Shown here: positions 8,841 to 16,337 of the stretch, one piece after another
Numbering within the stretch: the first letter of the stretch is position 1
Layout of the letters: each line of letters starts with the position of its first letter
Origin: PoT sp049331405
GTDB lineage: Bacteria; Planctomycetota; Planctomycetia; Isosphaerales; Isosphaeraceae
Reading direction: 5' to 3'
Length of the DNA stretch: 64,000 nt
NCBI RefSeq assembly: GCF_049331405.1
Contig: NZ_CP186274.1
Location: forward strand, 9,424,001-9,488,000
The notes under the pieces: generated by a model
The model's input: the letters and a program-made list of their open reading frames with translations, nothing else
The model's database searches: none
What the model was told of the DNA's origin: nothing
Program-made: the position numbers and the translations under genes

Positions 8841-11800
8841 ATGGTCCGCGCCATCATTACGTGGAGCCTGCACAACCGCTTCCTCGTGCTGCTCGGGACG
8901 ATTGCGCTCATCGCGCTCGGTGTCCACTCGGCGCTCGACCTGAACGTCGAGGCGTACCCGGATCCGACGCCCCCGCTGGTCGAGGTCATCACGCAGAACC
9001 CCGGGGCGAGCCCCGAGGAGATGGAGCGGCTCATCGGCATCCCGCTCGAGACGGCCCTCAACGGCATGCCGGGGCTCGAGGACCTGCGGAGCACCTCGAT
9101 CGCCGGGCTCAACGACATCAAGTGCCAGTTCGCCTACGGGACCGACTACGCCAAGGCCCGCCAGGAGGTCATCAACCGCATCGGCGCGGTGGGCAACCTG
9201 CCGCCTGGGGTCATCCCCCAGCTCTCCCCCTGGAGCCCGACCGGCGAGATCGTCCGATACGTACTGGAAGGCCCCGGCTACACGGTCAACCAGCTCAAGG
9301 CGGTGCAAGACTGGGTGGTGAACCGGGCCTTGAAGCAGGTCCCGGGCGTGATCGACGTCACCGGCTACGGCGGGACGATCAAGCAGTATCAGGTGCTGCT
9401 CGACACCCAACTCATGAAGCGTTACGGCGTGAGCCTGAGGCGGATCGAGGACGCCATCGCTCAGTCGAACGCCAACGTCGGCGGCGACGTCCTCTCCCTC
9501 GGCACGCAGGCGCATAACGTCCGGGCCCTCGGGTACCTCGGCGAGGCGGTCGACTCGCTCGAGCCGGCGAACGCCGACCAGGCCTACGCGATCGAGATCG
9601 AGAAGCTCGAGGACCTCAAGGACGTCGTCGTGGCGTCGAACAACTACTCGCCGATCATGATCCGGCACCTCGCCAAGGTGATCGTCGGGAATCGCCCCCG
9701 CCTCGGGGTCGTCGGCCGAGGCGACGAGAACGACGTGGTCGAGGGCATCGTCCTGATGCGCAAGTATGAGAAGAGCTTGCCGACCGCCGAGGCCGTCGCC
9801 CGCAAGATGAAGGCGATCCAGGCCTCGGGGCTGCTCCCCAGGGGGATGAAGCTCTCCGTCTTCAACCAGCGGACCGACCTGGTGCACGTGACGACCCACA
9901 ACGTGCTCCACAACCTGGTGGTGGGGATGGGCCTGGTGGTCGTGGTGCTCTTCGTCTTCCTCGGCGACCTGATCAGCGCCGGGATCGTGGCGATGATCAT
10001 CCCGCTGGCCTTGCTGTTCTCGGTGACGGTGCTCTACTACCAGGGGAAGTCGGCCAACCTGCTCTCGATCGGCGCGGTGGACTTCGGGATCATCGTGGAT
10101 AGCTCGGTCATCATCGTCGAGAACATCCACCGGCACCTGACCTCGTCCGGCGGCGACTCGACGCGGTCCCTGATCGACCGGATCATCGACGCCTCGCACG
10201 AGATCGAGAAGGCCCTCTTCTTCTCGACCCTGATCATCATCTGCGCGTTCATCCCGCTCTTCTCGATGTCGGGGCCCGAAGGCGCCCTGTTCGGGCCGAT
10301 GGCGAGCACGTACGCCTTCGCGATCTTCGGGGCCTTGCTCCTGGCCGTCACGCTGACCCCCGTCCTCTGCTCGTTCTTCTTCCAGAGCAAGAAGGAAGAG
10401 CACGAGACGCTGGTGGACCGCGTGATGAAGTACCGCTATCTCAAGGCCCTCACCCGGATCCTCAACCATCGCTACATCCTGCTCGTCGGCATGGCGGTCT
10501 TCTCCCTGGCGACCCTGGCCCTGATCCCGCAGCTCGGGGCGGAATTCATGCCCGAGCTCGAGGAGGGGAACCTCTGGATCCGGGCCCTGTTGCCCAGGAC
10601 GGTGACGAGGGAAGAGGCCGCGCGGATGGCCCCGAGGCTCCGCGAGGTCATCGCGTCGGTCCCCGAGATACGGGGGGTCATGTCGCACGTCGGCCGGCCC
10701 GACGACGGCACCGACGTCATCAGCTACTTCAACCTCGAATTCAACGCGCCGCTGATCCCGATGGACCAATGGCGGGCCAGGCCCATGAAGCTGGCCGGCT
10801 ACGAGCTCTGGTCGCGCAAGATCACCCGCGAGGAGATCCAGGACGAGTTGACCGAGAAGTTCAAGGACTTCCCCGGCCTCGACTTCAACTTCTCGCAGTT
10901 GATCCGCGACAACGTCGAGGAGGCCCTCTCGGGCGTCAAGGGCGCGAACTCGGTCAAGCTCTTCGGCGGCGACCTCAAGACGCTCGAGGAGGCCGGCCAG
11001 CGCGTGGTGCGGATCCTCTCGACCGTGCGGGGTGTCGAGAACGCGGGGCTCTTCCACATCCTCGGGCAGCCGAACCTCGAGATCCGCATCAACCGGCAGG
11101 AGTGCGCGCGATACGGCATCAACGTGGCCGACGTCGAGTCGGTCGTGCAGGTCGCCGTCGGCGGGCACGCGTTCACCCAGATGGTCGAGGGGGAGAAGCT
11201 CTACGACATCGTCCTCAGGCTCCCGCGCTCCCTCCGCGACGACCCCGAGATGATCGGCAAGATCCCCGTCGAGACCCCCGGGGGCGGCGACAAGCCCGCC
11301 GCGAGAATCCCGCTGAGCCAGCTCGCCGAGATCGTCCCGCACCGGACGGGGGCCACTTACATCTATCGCGAGAACAACCGTCGATTCATCCCGATCAAGT
11401 TCGGGGTGCGCGACCGCGACCTCTCCTCGACCATCGTCGAGGCCCAGCGCAAGATCAACGACCCGAAGACGGGGGCGCAGCTCCCCAAGGGGTACGAGAT
11501 CGAGTGGTCGGGCGAGTTCCAGCAGATGCAGGAGGCGAATGAGCGGCTCGCCTGGATCGTGCCGGTGTCGATCGCGCTCATCATGATCCTGCTCTACACG
11601 GCGTTCAACTCGATCAAGGACGCGCTCCTGGTCATGGTGAACGTGGTCGAGGCCGCGATGGGGGGCATCTGGGCCCTCTGGCTGACCGGGACGCCGTTCA
11701 GCATCTCGGCCGCGGTGGGCTTCATCTCGGTCTTCGGCGTGGCGGTGCAGGACGGCGTGCTGCTCATCTCGTACTTCAACCAGCTCCGCGCCGAGGGCCT

Positions 11801-13490
11801 GCCGGTCCGCGAGGCGGTCCTGCGCGGGGCCGAGCTGCGCGTGCGCCCGGTGGTGATGACGTCGCTCACGGCGGCCCTCGGGCTCTTCCCGGCCGCCATC
11901 GCGACCTCCATCGGCTCGCAGGCCCAGCGCCCCCTGGCGATCGTCGTGGTGGGGGCCATGCTCATCACCCTGTTGTTGACCCGCTACGTGATGCCGGTGC
12001 TCTACACGTTCTTCCCCGCGCCTCGGGGGAGCGGCCAGGGGCACTCCGACTTGATCGCCGGCTCTCACTACACGGATATGTTCCTGAACCCGGCGGCACC
12101 CGCGAACCATCGCGACCACGCCGAGCCTTCAACCGATCCGAATCCGAACGGCCGGTCTCCCGGCTCGCAGAATCCTCGGGGGCCTCGCGGCATGAACTGG
12201 AAATTGTTTCTCTTCCTGTTGCTCATCTCGGGCATGGGGGCGGTCGCCCTGGTCAGCCCCCGGACCCGCAACCGCGCCGCCAGGGCATGGACCAAGATAA
12301 CTTCGTCCAGGACCCTGGAGCGGCTGTCCCCCTTCGGGCAGCCGGCCCACGCCAGCCCGGTCAAGAAGCCCCCCCGCTTCGTCCCCAGGGGAGAATGGGA
12401 CGGGACGGTCTCGCTCAACGAGGCCCAGCGCAAGGCGATCGGGGTCAAGACGGTCAAGGTCGAGGAGCAGACCAAGCCCACGCCGCTCAAGCTCGTCGGC
12501 ATGACCGACTACGACCCGGCGACCCTCACGCTCGTCCGCACCCAGTTCGACAGCAGGGTCGAGCGTGTGATCGTCGACCTGGGCGACTCGGTCAAGATCG
12601 GTGATCCGCTCATCGAGCTCTTCAGCAACACGCTGGCCGAGGCCAAGAGCGCCTACGAGACGGCGAGCAACCAGTGGATGCACGACAAGAAGGTGCTCGA
12701 CTACAAGCTCCCCCTGACGAAGGAGGGGTCGCTCCCCCGCAAGGAGATGATCGAGATCGAGCACAACGAGGCCCAGAGCCGCCTGGCCATGAAGCTCGCC
12801 AAGGACAAGCTACTCGTCTTCGGCCTCAACGAGCAGGAGATCGAGCGAGCCAAGAGCGAGGACGGCACCCAGAAGGCCAAGATGATCCTCCGGGCCCAGG
12901 GCTCCGGGATCGTCATCAAGCGCTCGGTCGTCCGGGGCAATTTCTACAGCACCCAGGACGACCTGATGGTCCTCGCCCCGCTCGACCACCTCTGGGTCCG
13001 GGGTTACGTCAACGAGATCGACGCCGACCACGCGGACGTGAACCAGACCCTCCGCGTGATCTTCCCGTATGCCAACGAGACGTATCCCGGCAAGGTCGAG
13101 CACATCGACCGGGCGATCGACCCCGACACGCGCTCGGCCCAGCTCCGCACGACCATCCAGAACACGCACGGCCGGCTCAAGTCGGGCATGTTCGTCCGCG
13201 TGATCCTCGACCTCCCTCCCGTCGCCGGGCAGACCGTCATCCCCAGGATCGCCATGGTGACGCTCGACGGCGAGAACTGCGTCTTCATCAAGAAGCCCGG
13301 CACCGAGGGCGACTTCGAACGCCGGGTCATCATCGTCGAGCACGAGAACAGCGACACCGTCATCGTCGACGAGCCGTCCAAGGACCACCAGGGGCTCCAG
13401 CCGGGCGAGGAGGTCGTCACCAACGGTAGCCTCATCCTCGAACAAGCGTACGAGGACCGGGTCATCGCCGAGACCGGCGGCCCATCCTGA
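8841..13490 (+). CDS. RND heavy-metal-type efflux pump fused to periplasmic adaptor (CzcA-CzcB-like fusion)
   Basis: 1549 aa in one uninterrupted frame. Residues 1-1060 are an RND permease of the HME/CzcA-CusA type, beginning MVRAIITWSLHNRFLVLLG. TM4 carries DFGIIVDSSVIIVEN with Asp414, Asp420 and Glu427 in the spacing of the CzcA proton/cation relay (D402, D408, E415). Residues about 1060-1117 form a Pro/Asn/Gly-rich linker. Residues 1118-1549 form a membrane fusion protein: a TM (MNWKLFLFLLLISGMGAVAL), a barrel-sandwich/lipoyl half, a helical hairpin, and the C-terminal RVILDLPPVAGQTVIP region. The extra TM returns the adaptor to the periplasm, so topology is consistent. Adaptors are normally separate genes. 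An internal ATG at 12192 could give free adaptor. No outer-membrane factor gene is nearby. Divalent-metal export is the likely role; metal identity is not resolved. Confidence 0.9.
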   Translation: MVRAIITWSLHNRFLVLLGTIALIALGVHSALDLNVEAYPDPTPPLVEVITQNPGASPEEMERLIGIPLETALNGMPGLEDLRSTSIAGLNDIKCQFAYGTDYAKARQEVINRIGAVGNLPPGVIPQLSPWSPTGEIVRYVLEGPGYTVNQLKAVQDWVVNRALKQVPGVIDVTGYGGTIKQYQVLLDTQLMKRYGVSLRRIEDAIAQSNANVGGDVLSLGTQAHNVRALGYLGEAVDSLEPANADQAYAIEIEKLEDLKDVVVASNNYSPIMIRHLAKVIVGNRPRLGVVGRGDENDVVEGIVLMRKYEKSLPTAEAVARKMKAIQASGLLPRGMKLSVFNQRTDLVHVTTHNVLHNLVVGMGLVVVVLFVFLGDLISAGIVAMIIPLALLFSVTVLYYQGKSANLLSIGAVDFGIIVDSSVIIVENIHRHLTSSGGDSTRSLIDRIIDASHEIEKALFFSTLIIICAFIPLFSMSGPEGALFGPMASTYAFAIFGALLLAVTLTPVLCSFFFQSKKEEHETLVDRVMKYRYLKALTRILNHRYILLVGMAVFSLATLALIPQLGAEFMPELEEGNLWIRALLPRTVTREEAARMAPRLREVIASVPEIRGVMSHVGRPDDGTDVISYFNLEFNAPLIPMDQWRARPMKLAGYELWSRKITREEIQDELTEKFKDFPGLDFNFSQLIRDNVEEALSGVKGANSVKLFGGDLKTLEEAGQRVVRILSTVRGVENAGLFHILGQPNLEIRINRQECARYGINVADVESVVQVAVGGHAFTQMVEGEKLYDIVLRLPRSLRDDPEMIGKIPVETPGGGDKPAARIPLSQLAEIVPHRTGATYIYRENNRRFIPIKFGVRDRDLSSTIVEAQRKINDPKTGAQLPKGYEIEWSGEFQQMQEANERLAWIVPVSIALIMILLYTAFNSIKDALLVMVNVVEAAMGGIWALWLTGTPFSISAAVGFISVFGVAVQDGVLLISYFNQLRAEGLPVREAVLRGAELRVRPVVMTSLTAALGLFPAAIATSIGSQAQRPLAIVVVGAMLITLLLTRYVMPVLYTFFPAPRGSGQGHSDLIAGSHYTDMFLNPAAPANHRDHAEPSTDPNPNGRSPGSQNPRGPRGMNWKLFLFLLLISGMGAVALVSPRTRNRAARAWTKITSSRTLERLSPFGQPAHASPVKKPPRFVPRGEWDGTVSLNEAQRKAIGVKTVKVEEQTKPTPLKLVGMTDYDPATLTLVRTQFDSRVERVIVDLGDSVKIGDPLIELFSNTLAEAKSAYETASNQWMHDKKVLDYKLPLTKEGSLPRKEMIEIEHNEAQSRLAMKLAKDKLLVFGLNEQEIERAKSEDGTQKAKMILRAQGSGIVIKRSVVRGNFYSTQDDLMVLAPLDHLWVRGYVNEIDADHADVNQTLRVIFPYANETYPGKVEHIDRAIDPDTRSAQLRTTIQNTHGRLKSGMFVRVILDLPPVAGQTVIPRIAMVTLDGENCVFIKKPGTEGDFERRVIIVEHENSDTVIVDEPSKDHQGLQPGEEVVTNGSLILEQAYEDRVIAETGGPS

Positions 13491-13587
13491 GTTGCGGCAA
13501 ACGGCCCGGCGCCGGCGACCGCGCATCGGTCGTGTCGATATTGACGATCGTGATGGGTGTTTTCCCTTACATTCAGAGCCAGGCTCC

Positions 13588-13596
13588 TGTTATACT
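13588..13596 (+). promoter_or_regulatory. extended -10 promoter element upstream of metK
   Basis: TGTTATACT matches the extended -10 consensus (TGn-TATAnT, with C at position 5). It lies about 95 bp before the metK start, within the 200-bp gap after the RND fusion gene. The -35 is weak (TTACAT, 18 bp upstream), which is usual for extended -10 promoters. No SAM-riboswitch fold was recognised in the leader. Confidence 0.5.
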
Positions 13597-13691
13597 CGCG
13601 CCACATTCAACAGGGGGACCGGAGGCCGCATTCCCAAGTCGATTGGTCAGGAAGCCATCGTGATACCCCGCCTGTGAGGAGATTTTCTGCC

Positions 13692-14876
13692 GTGGCGCTA
13701 AAAGACCGCTATTTATTCACGAGCGAATCCGTCTCGATGGGCCATCCCGACAAGATGGCCGATCAGATCTCGGACGGGATCCTGGACGCGATCCTGGCCC
13801 AGGATCCTTACGCTCGCGTCGCCTGTGAAAGCTTGCTCACGACGGGGCTGGTCTGCCTGGCCGGCGAGATCACGACGAAGGCTCTGATCGACTACCCGAC
13901 GGTCGTCCGACAGGTCGTCCGCGATATCGGCTACACGTCGAGCGACATGGGCTTCGACGCGACGACCTGCGCGGTGATGGTGGCTCTGGGCAAGCAGTCG
14001 CCCGACATCGCCCAAGGAGTCGACGAGGACTCGGCCAAGGGCAAGGACATCGGTGCCGGCGACCAGGGCATGATGTTCGGGTACGCCTGCAACGAGACCC
14101 CCGAGCTGATGCCGCTGCCGATCGCCCTGTCGCACCGGATCATCAACCGGATCACCGAGTTGCGCCAGGACGGGACGATCCCCTGGCTGCGCCCGGACTC
14201 GAAGAGCCAGGTCACCGTCGAGTACAACGGGACCACCCCCGTCCGGATCGACACCGTGGTCCTCTCGACGCAGCACTCGCCCGAGGTCACTCAGGCCGAG
14301 ATCGTCGAGCGGCTCAAGAACGAGGTGATCCTGCCGGTGCTGCCGGCCGCCCTCGTCGACGACAAGCTCAAGCTGCACATCAACCCGACCGGCAAGTTCG
14401 TGGTCGGCGGCCCGCACGGCGACTCGGGCGTGACCGGTCGTAAGATCATCGTGGATACCTACGGTGGTCGGGGCCGTCACGGCGGCGGTGCCTTCAGCGG
14501 CAAGGATCCCACGAAGGTCGACCGCTCGGCCGCCTACATGGCCCGCTACGTCGCCAAGAACATCGTGGCCTCGGGCCTGGCCGACCGCTGCGAGATCCAG
14601 CTCGCCTACGCCATCGGCGTCTCCGAGCCGGTCAGCATCCACGTCGACACCGAAGGGACCGGGCAGATCCCCGACACGGAGATCGCCAAGATCGTCCGCG
14701 AGACCTTCTCGCTGACCCCCTCCGGCATCATCAAGCACCTGGACCTCCGCCGCCCCATCTACCGCAAGACCGCCTCGGGCGGCCACTTCGGTCGTTCGGA
14801 GCCGGAGTTCACCTGGGAGCGCACGGACAAGGCCGAGGCTCTCCGCCAGGCCGCCAGCGCCTCCGCGGTCGCCTGA
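13692..14876 (+). CDS. metK: S-adenosylmethionine synthetase
   Basis: 394 aa. It converts methionine and ATP to S-adenosylmethionine plus phosphate and pyrophosphate in the cytoplasm, as a tetramer needing Mg and K. Motifs in order: MGHPDKMADQISD near residue 18 (ATP-binding His), the GAGDQGMMFGYA signature near 120, GGPHGDSGVTGRKIIVDTYG (P-loop-like second signature), and GGGAFSGKDPTKVDRS. Length matches the family. The frame extends upstream to 13557, but the GTG at 13692 (VALKDRYLFTSESVSMGHP) is preceded by GAGGAG and fits the family N-terminus. All expected catalytic residues seen are present. Confidence 0.97.
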   Translation: MALKDRYLFTSESVSMGHPDKMADQISDGILDAILAQDPYARVACESLLTTGLVCLAGEITTKALIDYPTVVRQVVRDIGYTSSDMGFDATTCAVMVALGKQSPDIAQGVDEDSAKGKDIGAGDQGMMFGYACNETPELMPLPIALSHRIINRITELRQDGTIPWLRPDSKSQVTVEYNGTTPVRIDTVVLSTQHSPEVTQAEIVERLKNEVILPVLPAALVDDKLKLHINPTGKFVVGGPHGDSGVTGRKIIVDTYGGRGRHGGGAFSGKDPTKVDRSAAYMARYVAKNIVASGLADRCEIQLAYAIGVSEPVSIHVDTEGTGQIPDTEIAKIVRETFSLTPSGIIKHLDLRRPIYRKTASGGHFGRSEPEFTWERTDKAEALRQAASASAVA

Positions 14877-15052
14877 ACCTGATCCGACGAAGCCTCGCGC
14901 CGGGCGACCTGCTCGGCGCGTGGCCTCGCTTGAACGACTGCCCGTCCCTTCTCAACGCTTCCAAGACAATCTCGAGGCCGTCTGTGTGGATCCGGCTCGC
15001 CCCTCGGGGCAAGGCGGATCGCGTTCATTTCCCCGGAACGGTCCACCGCCCC

Positions 15053-16270
15053 ATGACCTCACTCCTGGAACGCAGCGCGAGTTCGGCATTTGCCCAGAGC
15101 TTCGGCCAGGCACCGAGCTTCCTGGCCAGTGCTCCCTCCCGCGTGGAACTGCTCGGCAACCACACCGACTACAACGGCGGCCTCGTCCTGGCCGCGGCGA
15201 TCGACCGGCTCACCGTCGTCGCCGGGCGCCCCGTCGAGGGACAGGAAGGCCACGCCTGGTCCTTGAATTTCGCGCAGGCCGATCGCTTCGACCTCGCCAC
15301 GCTCGCCGACAACATGGGCGAGCCGGGCTCGTGGAGCCGCTACGTCAAGGGGGTCGCCTGGGCCTTGCAGGAGTCCCTCGGCCGCTTCTCCGGCGGCTTC
15401 GAGGCGGCCATCGCGGGGGACGTGCCCCTCGGCGCGGGCCTGTCCAGCTCGGCCAGCCTGCAAGCCTCTCTCGCCCTCTTCCTGCTGACGGCGGGCCTGG
15501 CCGGCGAAGGGAAGACATGGAACCTCGACGACGCCGCGAGGATGGACCTGGCCAAGGTCCTCAAGCGCAGCGAGAACGAGTACGTGGGCGTGCAGTCCGG
15601 CCTGCTCGATCAGTTCTCGGTCCTCTTCGGCCGGGCGAAGCATGCCCTGAGCCTCGACTGCCGCAACCTCGCCTTCGAGCGGCTCCCTTTGGGCGACCCC
15701 GCGCCCGCGATCGTGGTCTGCGACTCCAAAACCTCGCGACGCCTCGCCGACGGGATGTACAACGAGCGACACTCCGAGTGCGAGCAGGTCGTCGCCTATT
15801 TCCGCAACCTGCGAGGGGCAGGGGAAGTCCGCTGGCTCCGCGACGTCTCGCTGGATGACCTGGAGTCGCACTGGGACCGCCTCGACGCGAAGCCTCGCCT
15901 GAGAGCCCGGCACGTCCTGACCGAGAACGAGCGGGTCCGCCGGGGGGCCGAGTTCCTCAAGCGGGGCGAGCTCGCAGCATTCGGTCGTCTGATGTCGGCC
16001 TCGCACGCCTCGAGCCGCGACGACTTCGAGAACAGCTCGCCGGCCCTGAATGCCCTCATCGAGTCGGCCGAGTCGGCCCCCGGATTCCTCGGCGGCAAGC
16101 TCTCGGGGGCGGGCTGGGCCGGCTGCACGGTGAACCTCGTGGCCTCCGCCGAGGCGGACAACTTCGCCGAGGCCGTCCGCCGCGAGTACGCCAATCGCAC
16201 CGAGACCGTCCCGGAGATCCACATCTGCCACGCCAGCGACGGGGCCTCCGGGCATCACCTCGAAGCCTGA
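15053..16270 (+). CDS. galactokinase-like GHMP sugar kinase
   Basis: 405 aa. Three GHMP/galactokinase motifs are present: SRVELLGNHTDYNGG (residues 29-43), PLGAGLSSSASLQAS (ATP-binding motif 2, near 125) and GGKLSGAGWAGCTVNLV (motif 3, near 345). The reaction is ATP-dependent phosphorylation of a sugar at C1. In classical galactokinases motif 1 reads GRxNxIGEHxDY; here N is E and the sugar-contacting E is N (GNH), so substrate specificity may differ from galactose. Start 15053 places motif 1 at the family position; an upstream extension to 14930 looks non-coding. No other Leloir genes are adjacent. It follows metK by 176 bp. Confidence 0.85.
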   Translation: MTSLLERSASSAFAQSFGQAPSFLASAPSRVELLGNHTDYNGGLVLAAAIDRLTVVAGRPVEGQEGHAWSLNFAQADRFDLATLADNMGEPGSWSRYVKGVAWALQESLGRFSGGFEAAIAGDVPLGAGLSSSASLQASLALFLLTAGLAGEGKTWNLDDAARMDLAKVLKRSENEYVGVQSGLLDQFSVLFGRAKHALSLDCRNLAFERLPLGDPAPAIVVCDSKTSRRLADGMYNERHSECEQVVAYFRNLRGAGEVRWLRDVSLDDLESHWDRLDAKPRLRARHVLTENERVRRGAEFLKRGELAAFGRLMSASHASSRDDFENSSPALNALIESAESAPGFLGGKLSGAGWAGCTVNLVASAEADNFAEAVRREYANRTETVPEIHICHASDGASGHHLEA

Positions 16271-16337
16271 TCTACGGCTCACGCCAATATACATCTGCAA
16301 ATTCTCATAACAAATCACCAACAGAAGCGTCTCTCTC

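Noticed and set aside
8712..12119. A 1135-aa open frame on the minus strand opposite the RND gene
   Set aside because: It is His/Asp/Arg-rich with no structure or motif, while the plus strand encodes a clear RND pump; treated as a mirror frame.
12192..13490. Adaptor half annotated as a separate gene starting at the ATG 12192
   Set aside because: The upstream RND frame has no stop before it, so the sequence supports a fusion; the ATG is noted as a possible internal start only.
13560..13691. SAM riboswitch before metK
   Set aside because: The leader of about 95 nt shows no recognisable SAM-I, SAM-II or SAM/SAH elements.
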